Positions 33,223 to 41,912 of a DNA stretch of 64,000 nucleotides are shown one piece after another. The stretch spans positions 62,001 through 126,000 of the forward strand of contig DASZIG010000030.1 in assembly GCA_035949375.1 (NCBI GenBank). Direction: 5' to 3'. The notes beneath the pieces are model-generated. The model was not told the origin of the DNA. It saw only the letters and a program-made list of their open reading frames with translations, and searched no databases. The stretch's first letter is position 1. Every line of letters begins with the position of its first letter. This stretch comes from Gp13-AA77 sp035949375 (lineage in GTDB: Bacteria > Acidobacteriota > Terriglobia > UBA7540). A program made the translations under genes and the position numbers.

Positions 33223-34184
33223 CCTTCCTCGCGAGGTTCCACGGCTGGCGCAGCGGACTGCGCCAGCGGATAACCGCGCTCGCGCCAGGTCGCAAAGCCC
33301 CCCTCCAGGGGCCGCACCCGCGTGATACCTTTGCTTCGCAAGAGGAGCGCCACCCGGGCGCTCGTGGCTTCGTTCGGTCAAGTACAGTAGAGCACGACGT
33401 CGCGGTCCCGCGGAATCTCGCGACTACGCTGTTCCAACTCCTCGGGCAGCATGTGGATGGCGCCCATCACCATGGCCGGGTCCGCCTCGAACTCGACGGA
33501 ACCGCGCAGATCCACCACCACAACCTCTTCGCCGCTTGCGATCCTCTGCCGCAATTCGTCGGCTGAGATGCGCGCCACGCGCAGATCACGAATGAAGCGC
33601 TGCCGCTCGCGATATTTGAGGCCGACATAGACCGCGATGGCGGCGCCGAGCAGGATCACCAGTCCCGCGCCCAAACGCCCGGCGTATTGACCGAGGCGGT
33701 CGAGTTCAGGGCTGAAGATGTATCCAGCCGCCAGGTAGCTGGTGGCCCACAGTAGCGACCCAGCCGCGTCCCAGGCCAGGAAGCGCGCGGGGCGCATCCG
33801 GAGCAAGCCAGCGAGGGGCGCGGCCGCGGTTCCGAGGCCAGGGACGAACTTGGCAACCAGCAGCGCGCGGCCTCCTTGCCGGGCGAAGCGATCTTCGGTG
33901 TGGCGGACGCAAGAGTCGGGTTCAAGCGAAATACGGCAAAGCAGCCTGAGGATGGAAAACCCGCGCCGCCGGCCCAGTTGGTACCAGCTGATGTCAGCAA
34001 TCAGGCAGGCGAGAAGCGCCCAGGCCACGAGCACCGGGAGCGAGAGATGCTTCGAACCGGCCAACGCCCCGGCGGCCAGCAGCAGCGGTACAGACGAGAT
34101 GGGGACGCCGATGACCTCGCACAGAACGCCCGCAAACACCACGGCGTAGCCGTGCTTCAGCAGAAATGGGATGATGTGACCCAT
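33204..34184 (-). CDS. DedA-family membrane protein with C-terminal rhodanese domain; in-frame TGA read as selenocysteine
   Basis: DedA (SNARE-associated/VTT) membrane protein fused to a rhodanese. From ATG 34184 the DedA part (to about residue 195) has the helices KHGYAVVFAGVLCEVIGVPI, VAWALLACLIADISWYQLGR, AKFVPGLGTAAAPLAGL and LLWATSYLAAGYIF. The rhodanese part begins SADELRQRIASGEEVVVVDL. At VVLYCT the next codon is TGA (33378-33380); the frame then stays open for 58 codons, PNEATSARVALLLRSKGITR to the TAG at 33204, including LEGGFATWRERGYPLA, the normal end of a rhodanese. Cysteine-containing relatives have CxC at this point, so TGA replaces the second Cys. A hairpin suited to a bacterial SECIS follows (33345-33363). 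Without readthrough the protein ends at 33378 and lacks a third of the rhodanese domain. Confidence 0.8.
33244..33267. other. perfect 10-bp hairpin
   Basis: GCTGGCGCAG (33244-33253) and CTGCGCCAGC (33258-33267) with a CGGA loop. It lies after the stop of the GyrI-like gene (plus) and inside the C-terminal codons (LAQSAAPA) of the DedA-rhodanese gene on the minus strand. No T-run; it may end the plus-strand transcript. Confidence 0.5.
33345..33363 (-). promoter_or_regulatory. putative bacterial SECIS hairpin
   Basis: On the minus strand GAGCGCC-CGGGT-GGCGCTC: a perfect 7-bp stem with a 5-base loop. The loop begins 21 bases after the TGA (33378), inside the 16-37 range accepted for bacterial SECIS elements, and has G within its first two bases as required. 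It overlaps codons for TSARVALL. Confidence 0.6.
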
Positions 34185-34269
34185 AAGACCAGCGAGCGTA
34201 CGGCGCAAGCTCTAGTTAGATGTGCCCGACGACCGCAGGATGCGCTCCCAGGGCGGCCATGCCCTACGG

Positions 34270-35700
34270 CTACTCCGACGCCAAAGGGGGCGGTTGGTAC
34301 GCGCCGAGTTCGCGCTCGATCCTCGCGCCGACCTCGAGCACCAGCTCGTCCTTATAAGGCCGGCCGACCACCTGCACGCCGATCGGCAGGCCCTCAGGGG
34401 AGCGCCCACCCGGCATCACGAGGGCGGGGTTACCCAGCAAATTGAACCACTGGGTGTAAGTGAAGATGTCGGGACGGCGAAGGTAGCGCACCGTGGCGCC
34501 GTCGACGGTCCACTGGCGCTCGCCATGGCGAAAAGCGGGAATGGAGCAGGCGGGGCAAAGAAAGACGGGGACATCGCGCATCTCCTCAAGCAGCCCGAGG
34601 CGCAGCCTGTCGCGCCCGATCCACGCGTCCATCAGCCGCGTTGCGGAAAGTGGTGGTTCGTCGGCGACCAAGCTCAGGAACTCCCGGAGGATGGGGCTCG
34701 TGTCCTGCTCGTTCAATGCCACGCTGGGCCGGATCACGAATCCGCCCGCGAGCCCGAACATCACCCACCACAGATCGCGCGCCCGCTCGAGGCCGCTTGG
34801 CCGGAAAGCGCGCGTGGTGAAGCCGGCGCGTTTTGCCGCCGCCACCGCGGCCCGCACGGCGGCCCTGGTTTCAGGCGTGACCGGCGTCGCGCCGTCGTCC
34901 TCGAAGTAACCGACCACCGCCGCCCGGACCTCGGACTCGGGAGGGGGGCGCCAATCGACCGGAACCGAAGCCGCGTCGCCCGCCTCCGGGCCAACCACAG
35001 CCTCACAGAGAAGAGCGAGGTCCTCGACCGTTCGTGCCATGGGCCCAACGACACCAATCAAGGCGAAAGGGCCGAGCCCGGGAGGAAAGTGCCCGGTGGA
35101 GGGTACGCGGCCGGGGGTGGGTTTGAGGGCGCAAATACCGGTGAAATGCGCGGGCACGCGCACGGAGCCGCCTCCGTCGCTGCCGAAGCCGCCGGCTGAA
35201 AGTCCCGCCGCGATGGCCGCCGCCTCACCTCCGCTCGAACCTCCCGCGGTGCGATCGAGGTCCCACGGATTGTTGGTCCGGCCGTGCAACAGGTTGTCGG
35301 TCTCGTAGGCCATCAGCAGCTCGGGGGCGTTGGTATTCCCGAGCACGATGGCCCCGGCTCGCCGCAGTCTCTCCACCAGCGGCGCATCGGCCGCCGCCAC
35401 CTGGCCGACGCGCATGCGCGAGCCCGTCTCCGTGCGCAATCCCGCGACATCGATCGCACTCTTGATGGTCACCGGCACGCCGCACAGCGGGCCGGCGGGC
35501 GCGCCTGCCGCGAGCGCCCGCTCGGTCTCGCGGGCGGCTGCCAGGGCACCCCCGGCATCGACCGCCGCGAAGGCGTTGAGACGGGGATTCAGACGCGCGA
35601 TGCGCTCGAGGTGCAGTTCCACCAATTGCACCGGCGAGACGGTCCGGACGCGTACCAGATCCGCCAGCCGCGCCGCCGAAAGCAGGTGGAGAGAGCTCAA
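34270..35700 (-). CDS. amidase (amidase-signature family)
   Basis: Hydrolase of amide bonds with a Ser-cisSer-Lys triad; 476 residues. The Lys lies in GPLCGVPVTIKSAIDVAGL, the Gly/Ser-rich signature is RTAGGSSGGEAAAIAAGLSA with the nucleophile in GGFGSDGGGSVRVPAHF, and the usual NTNAPELL and LKPTPGRVPSTG motifs are present. No signal peptide. The start is taken as TTG 35700 (SSLHLLSAARLADLV...), with GGAG nine bases upstream, because the family begins with this helix; the frame is open further upstream only through sequence belonging to the neighbouring minus-strand gene. The GatA-type partner genes are absent, so it is a stand-alone amidase of unknown substrate. Confidence 0.9.
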   Translation of the reverse strand: MSSLHLLSAARLADLVRVRTVSPVQLVELHLERIARLNPRLNAFAAVDAGGALAAARETERALAAGAPAGPLCGVPVTIKSAIDVAGLRTETGSRMRVGQVAAADAPLVERLRRAGAIVLGNTNAPELLMAYETDNLLHGRTNNPWDLDRTAGGSSGGEAAAIAAGLSAGGFGSDGGGSVRVPAHFTGICALKPTPGRVPSTGHFPPGLGPFALIGVVGPMARTVEDLALLCEAVVGPEAGDAASVPVDWRPPPESEVRAAVVGYFEDDGATPVTPETRAAVRAAVAAAKRAGFTTRAFRPSGLERARDLWWVMFGLAGGFVIRPSVALNEQDTSPILREFLSLVADEPPLSATRLMDAWIGRDRLRLGLLEEMRDVPVFLCPACSIPAFRHGERQWTVDGATVRYLRRPDIFTYTQWFNLLGNPALVMPGGRSPEGLPIGVQVVGRPYKDELVLEVGARIERELGAYQPPPLASE

Positions 35701-35770
35701 CCGGGACTCCGGACGATGGATTGATAATAGGCTATTTACTAGGCTATCGATCGGAGGGCGAAATGCGCGC

Positions 35771-36289
35771 TCAGATGAAAAGTTGTTCTTCGGCGGGCGC
35801 CCGCTCGCCTCCGCCGGCCGGACGCCGCCGCCGGAGGAAAAAAGCAATGCCCTGCCGCAGGCCGGCCACGAGCGCTGTGAGTTCCCGCACCGGAACCATG
35901 ACACCGCGCTCCACCGCCTCTGTCGCCCGATCCATCATCTCGAGCGTCCCCATGATGAATTGGTCGGCGCGAATCACTTCGGCGCGCACCCGCTCGATCA
36001 CCTCCGCCGCCAGCACGTCTGCGCTTTGCGCGCGCACCCGCAGCAACTCGGAGGTCTCGGACAGATTGGCAGCAATCTTCCGGGTCGGCTCGCGGAGGGC
36101 GATGATCAACTCGTTCACGCCGCGCAGCACGGGATTAACTTCCTGCTCGAAGCCGTTCTGAATCCGCTCCATGGTGCGGGCAAGCTGCACCAGCGCCCGC
36201 GACACCGCAGCCAGAATCACCACCTGCGTCACCACCGCCGCCGCGGTGACCGCTACGAAGACCGTCAGCACCCAATCGTGGGCAGCCAT
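35771..36289 (-). CDS. membrane-anchored coiled-coil-like protein of unknown function
   Basis: A 172-residue protein with one N-terminal membrane segment (VLTVFVAVTAAAVVTQVVILAAV) and a long helical region with heptad-like hydrophobics (ARTMERIQNGFEQEVNPVLRG, VIERVRAEVIRADQFIMGTL), resembling DUF948/YtxG-type general stress proteins. The C-terminus has a second weak hydrophobic patch GLRQGIAFFLRRRRPAGGG and an acidic tail. It lies upstream of the amidase on the same strand and next to a YtxH-like gene, the usual companion of DUF948 proteins. Start ATG 36289 has no strong ribosome-binding site. Confidence 0.7.
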   Translation of the reverse strand: MAAHDWVLTVFVAVTAAAVVTQVVILAAVSRALVQLARTMERIQNGFEQEVNPVLRGVNELIIALREPTRKIAANLSETSELLRVRAQSADVLAAEVIERVRAEVIRADQFIMGTLEMMDRATEAVERGVMVPVRELTALVAGLRQGIAFFLRRRRPAGGGERAPAEEQLFI

Positions 36290-36385
36290 GCGCGCCTGCT
36301 TTCGAATCCTCCGCGAGGGAAAAGGACGTTCGGGTGAGGCGCAGTTCGCAGCGCCCCAGGATCAACTCCGGCCCGCGATTCCCGC

Positions 36386-36676
36386 CTAGCGGGATTTCAC
36401 GTCTTGATAGGCCTGCTTGCCCGCCTCAAGTGCTGCAGACAATTGGTCTTTCTGCTGCGTCACCAGGTCCTTGGCCTTCTCGACCAGTTCCTCGGCTTGG
36501 CGCCGTAACTCACGGCTCTTGCCGCTCACATAGTCGCGGCCCCGGTCAGCCCTCTGGCTCAGGTACTCGCGCGTCTCTTCGCCGGACTGAGGCGCAAACA
36601 GCAGCGCGACTATCGCTCCAACCCCAAGCCCTGCCAGGAAAAACACCATCTTCGACCCGCCGTTGTCGTCGCTCAT
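36386..36676 (-). CDS. YtxH-domain protein
   Basis: A 96-residue protein with the YtxH signature: one N-terminal membrane helix MVFFLAGLGVGAIVALLFAP, then QSGEETREYLSQRADRGRDYV and a charged amphipathic helix KSRELRRQAEELVEKAKDLV. Members are general stress or envelope proteins of unclear mechanism. ATG at 36676 follows GGAGGTTGAG. It is adjacent to the DUF948-like gene at 35771-36289, supporting a functional pair. Confidence 0.88.
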   Translation of the reverse strand: MSDDNGGSKMVFFLAGLGVGAIVALLFAPQSGEETREYLSQRADRGRDYVSGKSRELRRQAEELVEKAKDLVTQQKDQLSAALEAGKQAYQDVKSR

Positions 36677-36851
36677 CTCTCAACCTCCGCCCTCTGCTGG
36701 ATGTCGCGCCAAGTCTCTCTGGCATTAAAAGTATGTGCAGACTATCTACCGCCCGTGCATCGCAATCCCGCCGCTCGACCTGCTCAGTCTACAACATCCT
36801 TAGGCTAATGCAAGCAAAAAGAATAGGTTGTTAATAGACAGTCTAGACTGC

Positions 36852-38654
36852 CTATGATTGAGAACTTTCGAAGTACTCCCGAATCACCTTTGCTTCCTTC
36901 GTGCGCACGACTTGGCTAAGCTCCTCGGCCGAGACCTGCTTAAGGGCCGCTACGCTGCCGAATTGCCCCAAGAGCTTGCGGACGGTCTTCTCGCCGATCC
37001 CCGGGATGCCAAGCAGTTCTGTCGTCAGCGACCGCCCGGCGCGCCGGGAACGATGAAACGTGACCGCGAAGCGATGCGCCTCGTCGCGAATCTGCTGCAC
37101 AAGGTGCAGGGCGGGCGAATGGTGATCGAGGGCTACCGGCTCATCCTCACGGCCCAGCGCATAGAGGATTTCCTCCTTCTTGGCAATGGCCGCCAGCGGC
37201 TGATTGATGATCCCGAGGTCCTCGAGCGCGGCCGCGGCGGCGTGGAGCTGGCCGATTCCACCGTCGATCAGGATGAGGTCCGGCGGGGCCTTCTTTTCCT
37301 CCTGAAGGCGCCGGTAGCGCCGTCCCACCACCTCGGCCATGCTGGCGAAATCGTCGTTCTGGCCGCCGCGCACGATGAACTTGCGATAGTCCGCCTTCTT
37401 CATCCTGCCGCCATCCCACACCACCATCGACGCCACCACGTCGGACCCTTGCAGGTGCGAGATGTCGAAGCACTCGATGCGGCGCGGCGGGCGTTCGAGG
37501 TCGAGCGCCTCGGCGAGTTGATCTTCCATTTCGCGCGCCGGAGGATTCACCACCCGGAAGCGGCGCTCGAACGAGTGCCGGGCGTTGCGGGCGACCAACT
37601 CCACCAGCGCGTGCTTGCTGCCCCTCTGTGGCACTTCAACTCGGACGCGATGCCCGCGCTTTTCGCTGAGCACCTCTTCCAGCAGCTCCCGGTCCTCGAA
37701 ATCCGCGGGCACGTGAATCGTATCCGGCAGGTAGGGCTGATCAAGATAGAGCTGCTTCAGCAGAGACGAGAAGAAGGAGGCCGGCTCAAATCCTTCCAGG
37801 TCCTCCCAGAAGAACTCGCGCCGGTCGGCCACGCGTCCGCCGCGCACGTGAAAGAGGTTGACCGCGGCCTGCGGCCCCTCCTGGTGGAAGCCGAAGAAGT
37901 CCGCGTCGCGGGCCTCAGAGGCAGCCATCTTCTGGCGCTCGCTGAGCTGCTCGAGCGTGCTGATGCGGTCGCGCAGGCGCCCCGCCTCCTCGTAGCGCTC
38001 GGCGGCTGCGGCGGCGGTCATGGCCGCGCGCAGGTCGCGCACCAGATCGCTGACGCGGCCTTCCAGCAGCATCCGCACCTGACGCACGTTCTCGGCGTAG
38101 ATTGCGCCGGTGGTATAGCCCTCCACGCACGGACCCACGCAGCGCTTGATGTGATATTCGAGGCAGGGACGCGGGTGGAAGCGTGTCAGGTCCACCTTGC
38201 AGGAGGGCACTCCAAATGATCGGTGGATAAAATCCACTACGCGGTATGCGAGGTTGGCCGGAAAGTACGGCCCGAAATAGGCGGATCCGTCTTTGCGCAG
38301 CCGGCGCGTGACGTAGACGCGCGGCCAGCGCTCGCCGAGAGTGAGCTTGACGTAAGGGTACGTCTTATCGTCGCGCAGCAGGATGTTGTAACGGGGTTGA
38401 AAGCGCTTGATGAGGTTGTTCTCGAGCGCCAGAGACTCCTTCTCGTTGTCCACCAGGATGGTCTCGAGATCGTCGGCGGCCCCGAGCATGCGGTCGCGTT
38501 TGTCGTCAGCCGGACGCGACTCCTGGAAATACGAACGCAGGCGCAGACGCAGGCTCTTGGCCTTGCCCACGTACACCGGCTTGGCGGCCTCGTCCTTGAA
38601 GATGTAGACGCCAGGCCCGAGCGGCGCCGCCTCGGCCTTTTCACGCAACTTCAT
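36852..38654 (-). CDS. uvrC: UvrC, excinuclease ABC subunit C
   Basis: Makes the dual incisions of nucleotide excision repair after UvrAB load it. The 600-residue protein has the GIY-YIG domain at the N-terminus (GPGVYIFKDEAAKPVYVGKA, about residues 13-32), the UVR coiled motif around 205-240 (AAAAERYEEAGRLRDRIS), the RNase H-like UvrC domain with CFDISHLQGSDVVASMVVW, and the C-terminal helix-hairpin-helix LLGIPGIGEKTVRKLLGQFG. The zinc-like cysteines CLEYHIKRCVGPC are present. ATG at 38654. uvrA and uvrB are elsewhere. Confidence 0.97.
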   Translation of the reverse strand: MKLREKAEAAPLGPGVYIFKDEAAKPVYVGKAKSLRLRLRSYFQESRPADDKRDRMLGAADDLETILVDNEKESLALENNLIKRFQPRYNILLRDDKTYPYVKLTLGERWPRVYVTRRLRKDGSAYFGPYFPANLAYRVVDFIHRSFGVPSCKVDLTRFHPRPCLEYHIKRCVGPCVEGYTTGAIYAENVRQVRMLLEGRVSDLVRDLRAAMTAAAAAERYEEAGRLRDRISTLEQLSERQKMAASEARDADFFGFHQEGPQAAVNLFHVRGGRVADRREFFWEDLEGFEPASFFSSLLKQLYLDQPYLPDTIHVPADFEDRELLEEVLSEKRGHRVRVEVPQRGSKHALVELVARNARHSFERRFRVVNPPAREMEDQLAEALDLERPPRRIECFDISHLQGSDVVASMVVWDGGRMKKADYRKFIVRGGQNDDFASMAEVVGRRYRRLQEEKKAPPDLILIDGGIGQLHAAAAALEDLGIINQPLAAIAKKEEILYALGREDEPVALDHHSPALHLVQQIRDEAHRFAVTFHRSRRAGRSLTTELLGIPGIGEKTVRKLLGQFGSVAALKQVSAEELSQVVRTKEAKVIREYFESSQS

Positions 38655-38858
38655 CTGAAGTGAAGCCTCGATTCGATTATCCGCCGCGCGTAGCTGTTTT
38701 CCAACCGGCGGCCGCGGGGCGGCCTGCTGCCGTCCCCTGGTTCATCGCCGATCAGGGAAAAGGACGGGGCGGGAACACGGATGACCACACGAAAATCACG
38801 GTGCCGTTCTTCCGGCATTTCGTGAATCACGATATCCTATCAGGGGACGAGAGATTAG

Positions 38859-39914
38859 ATGCGCGACCTTCGCCGCCTGGTGAGCCCGGTCCTTCTTGCA
38901 CTCGTGATTTCCGGTTCAGCCCTCTGCCTCGGCCAAGCCCAGGGGGAATCGCCGTCGGCCGCCGACGCGTCCGCCATCAGCGAAGCCCTTCAATGGCTGA
39001 AGGCGCCGCCCCGCTTCGACGCCGAATACAACTTTGAGCTGACCGTCGACATTCGCCTGCTCCTATTTTGGACCGCCAAAGATGATGTCGGAGGAGGGTA
39101 CGTCAAGGTGGGTCAGGCTGCGGGCGATCCGAGCCTCGAGATCATCCGGCTGCTGTTTGGTTCCGATCCGGCGAGGGCGCACGGCACGAATCGCTGGGGA
39201 GCGGGAACGGAGGTCGCAAAGCGCGGGCCGGACGGCACAGTGGAATCGAGCGCCTTTTTCGGGTTCATGAAGTCGTCGCAGGGCGACTCGGCGGGCGCCA
39301 TGCAACAGGAACTGGCAGATGAGAAGCAGCTAAGCCAACACCGCTTCGAGGCCATTATCAGCCGCGTGAATGCGCGTAATGCCGTTTCCGTCACCGTCCC
39401 CTTTTTCTCGGACCACGATTTCGACTTCCGCGAGGTCGAGCCCGCCGAGCGGGTCGTTCTGGAACAAGTGCAGCAAGGGCAGGCGCGCAAGTTCCACACC
39501 CTGGCCGGGGCTTCGGCAACCTGCGTCCGGAGCAACGGATTCCTCTCCACCATGCAGAATCTTGCCAACACGGCTCTGACCCCACAGTCGAGTCCGGTTT
39601 CGCTCTGCTATGTCTACAATTCCACGGAATACACTCTGACCCTCGACGGCGCACGGCCGGTGCCCGAGAAAACCGTTCGCTTCACGCTTGCTGATTCCAA
39701 GCAGAAAGTCGAGCACAAGTATCGCGATCTCGAAGAAGCGCGATTCCACACGCTGAATCACGCCACGGGAAAGAAAACCCCTTTTGTGCTGCTGCTCGGA
39801 ACCACGGGAGCCTTGCGCGGCGCGCCTGTCCAGATCAATTACCAACCCAACTGGTGGTTTCGGATCACCCTGAACCTCGAGACGCCGCCCGACGTGAAAT
39901 CGAACGGGCGATAA
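38859..39914 (+). CDS. secreted protein of unknown function
   Basis: A 351-residue exported protein. Signal peptide MRDLRRLVSPVLLALVISGSALCLGQA, cleavage expected around residue 27. The mature sequence is not recognised: it contains FDAEYNFELTVDIRLLLFWT, DDVGGGYVKVGQAAGDPSLEI, and a C-terminal half with KFHTLAGASATCVRSNGFLS and SLCYVYNSTEYTLTLDG, where two cysteines could form a disulphide. No catalytic motif or membrane anchor. Proteins with this layout are frequent orphans in acidobacterial genomes. ATG at 38859 is divergent from uvrC (204 bases apart). Confidence 0.7.
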   Translation: MRDLRRLVSPVLLALVISGSALCLGQAQGESPSAADASAISEALQWLKAPPRFDAEYNFELTVDIRLLLFWTAKDDVGGGYVKVGQAAGDPSLEIIRLLFGSDPARAHGTNRWGAGTEVAKRGPDGTVESSAFFGFMKSSQGDSAGAMQQELADEKQLSQHRFEAIISRVNARNAVSVTVPFFSDHDFDFREVEPAERVVLEQVQQGQARKFHTLAGASATCVRSNGFLSTMQNLANTALTPQSSPVSLCYVYNSTEYTLTLDGARPVPEKTVRFTLADSKQKVEHKYRDLEEARFHTLNHATGKKTPFVLLLGTTGALRGAPVQINYQPNWWFRITLNLETPPDVKSNGR

Positions 39915-39954
39915 AGACTACGGAGTGACGTAAGGGCGGCTTCTTAACCCGCAC

Positions 39955-41070
39955 CTAGCGGAAGCTTTCCTTGTTGACCACGTAAGGCATGTTCGCGGGA
40001 TTGCCGCCATAGTTTCCTTCGAGCACATCGATCAGACCCTGAACGCAGCGTCCGGCCATGCCCTTATTGGGATCGGTCGACAGGCGGGTGGTGCGCCCGG
40101 CGCTCGCGAAGTGAGGGAACAGCCGGACGCGGTCGGCGAGCGCCGGATCGCGCAGGGGCGACTCCCGCGGCAGCGGCTCCCGCTCGAAGACGTCGAGCGC
40201 CGCGCCCGCAATGCCGCCGGCCTTGATGGCGGCAGCGAGCGCCGACTCGTCGACCACGGGTCCGCGCGAGGTGTTGATCAGGTAGGCCGTGGGCTTCATC
40301 AGCCGCAAGGTCTTCTCGTTGATGAGATGGTAGGTCGGCACGGCCGCGTCGCCTTCGCGCAGCAAAGGCACGTGGAGCGTGACGAAGTCGCCGCCGGCCA
40401 TGGCCTCCTCGAAGCTGACGAAACGGATGGTGTGCCGCTCCCGCGTCAAGCCGTGCTGAAAGCGAAGGTCCATCGTCTCCTGGATCTTGTTGAAGAAGTC
40501 CATGGGCGGCGGGGCAGCGTCGTAGCACAGGTAGCTTGCGTCGAAGCCCACGCCCTTCTTGATGAGCGCCTGGCCGATGCGACCGGTTCCGATCACGGAA
40601 ATTGTCTTCCCGGTGATCTCATCGCCCAGGAACGGCAGGTAGGGATGCCATGTGCCCCATCGGTTCTCGCGCACCAGGTTTTCTGCGGGCCAAAGCTTGC
40701 GCGCCACGGCGCCAAGAATGAGGAAGGCAAACTCCGCCGTGGCTTCGTTGAGCACGTCGGCGGTGTTGGTGAAGGGGACTTTGTAGCGATTGGCGTCGGC
40801 GCGATTGATGTTGTCAAATCCGACCGCATCCTGCGCCACAACCTTGAGCGTGCCCCGTCCGGCCTCGAACACTTCGGCGTCAATGGGATCGCGCAAGGTG
40901 GTGATCAGCCCGTCGATGCCCGAGCGGACCTTTTCGATGATCAGGCTCTTGTGCGGCGCTTCGAGTTCGTCGTGGACTTCGAGCTCGTATCCGCGGTCGC
41001 GCAGCAACTGCAGCGCCTCGTGTCCGATATTGCAGGTGGCAAAGACGCGAAAGCTAGACTTAGGGGACAT
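39955..41070 (-). CDS. D-isomer-specific 2-hydroxyacid dehydrogenase
   Basis: NAD(P)H-dependent reductase of 2-oxo acids, 371 residues. The nucleotide motif is ISVIGTGRIGQALIKKG; catalytic residues appear as Arg in INTSRGPVVDESAL, Glu in VFEREPLP and His in FPHFASAG. The N-terminal substrate domain (FRVFATCNIGHEALQLLRDR) and VAQDAVGFDNINR resemble glyoxylate/hydroxypyruvate reductases and phosphoglycerate dehydrogenase-like proteins without ACT domain. An insert of about 30 residues (FFNKIQETMDLRFQHGLTRE) after the second strand is unusual. ATG at 41070; a PIN-domain pseudogene ends 40 bases upstream. Confidence 0.9.
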   Translation of the reverse strand: MSPKSSFRVFATCNIGHEALQLLRDRGYELEVHDELEAPHKSLIIEKVRSGIDGLITTLRDPIDAEVFEAGRGTLKVVAQDAVGFDNINRADANRYKVPFTNTADVLNEATAEFAFLILGAVARKLWPAENLVRENRWGTWHPYLPFLGDEITGKTISVIGTGRIGQALIKKGVGFDASYLCYDAAPPPMDFFNKIQETMDLRFQHGLTRERHTIRFVSFEEAMAGGDFVTLHVPLLREGDAAVPTYHLINEKTLRLMKPTAYLINTSRGPVVDESALAAAIKAGGIAGAALDVFEREPLPRESPLRDPALADRVRLFPHFASAGRTTRLSTDPNKGMAGRCVQGLIDVLEGNYGGNPANMPYVVNKESFR

Positions 41071-41109
41071 ATGAGTTCGAGTCTCTGCGATGACCTTGGG
41101 GCGGCTGAA

Positions 41110-41620
41110 TCAACGTTGCCTCTTTTTTCTCTCCGAATCTCGATCGAGGAAACTTTGCAGGAGCCTTGGGGCGGCCCGAAACGTGGTTTTCCGCAAGCGC
41201 TCTATAGCAGAGGGGATGTCCACCCAGCCACGAACGCCGCGTCGTTCAAGACACCCAGGGTGCCGGTGATACGGAGATTGCGCCGGCTGGCTTCGCGGCG
41301 GCCTTTCCCCTCGTCGATCAGCAAGAGCGCTTCCGGCCCGTACTCATCAGTCAAGCTGATAGCTTCGCTCTCACCCCCCGGCTAGAAACTGCAGGCTGGT
41401 GTCTGGCTGAGTGGTAAGTCGACGAACCTCAACCCAAGGTGGCCGGCGCTCAATCCATTCCGCGACGACCGCAGGAGTTTGCGGGTCCTGTAACTCACGT
41501 AAGACTGCGCCGGGAATCACCACGCGTCCATAGAGCCGTTGCAGAATCTCCGCTTCGCCGATGAGCACGAGGTAATTAACCGGGGAAGTGTCGGCGATAA
41601 CGATCGGCGATAACGATCAT
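41110..41620 (-). pseudogene. DUF3368 PIN-domain toxin, multiply frameshifted
   Basis: Reading the minus strand from ATG 41618-41620, the PIN/DUF3368 start MIVIAD is followed by a 13-base tandem duplication (ATCGTTATCGCCG twice, about 41591-41616), which shifts the frame; the correct frame then gives DTSPVNYLVLIGEAEILQRL and on to QFLAGG. There a run of six Gs (expected five, near 41383) shifts again; the next frame reads ESEAISLTDEYGPEALLLID to LGVLNDAA. A third shift near 41230 leads to RGWVDIPSAIERLRKTTFRA and the stop at 41110. The ATG overlaps the stop of the UPF0175 gene (ATGA), the usual arrangement of this toxin-antitoxin pair. Three independent lesions make an assembly error unlikely as the whole explanation. 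Confidence 0.8.
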
Positions 41621-41871
41621 GGACCACTGAACTCGCGGCTGGCTTCAGTATCATGGTCCAAGTCGGCCAACGAGTAGTCGAGGTACACGCCGTGTTCCTT
41701 GAGGAAGCCATCGACTTGCGTCCGTGTCCCGAGGCCCAGAATCCTGCGCACCTGCTCCTCGGTCAACCGGCCGGAGCGATAGCCTTCGAGAACAAAGCTT
41801 TCCAGTAAGGCTCGGGGCAAGCCCGTCAGGCCCTCAGTAATTTCGCCCGGCAGATTCATCGTGACTTGCAT
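41617..41871 (-). CDS. UPF0175-family antitoxin
   Basis: An 84-residue protein of the UPF0175 family: VTMNLPGEITEGLTGLPRALLESFVLEGYRSGRLTEEQVRRILGL is the characteristic helical region with YRSGRLTxEQVRxxLGLxTR, followed by VDGFLKEHGVYLDYSLADL. It would neutralise the DUF3368 PIN toxin encoded by the overlapping downstream frame, which is now a pseudogene. ATG at 41871 (MQVTMNL) is chosen; MNLPGE at 41859 is also possible. It lies just downstream of the aminotransferase stop (41913). Confidence 0.85.
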   Translation of the reverse strand: MQVTMNLPGEITEGLTGLPRALLESFVLEGYRSGRLTEEQVRRILGLGTRTQVDGFLKEHGVYLDYSLADLDHDTEASREFSGP

Positions 41872-41912
41872 GTGCTCGCGTGCTCCTCGTATCCCGGTCG
41901 GCGCGCCGTCCG

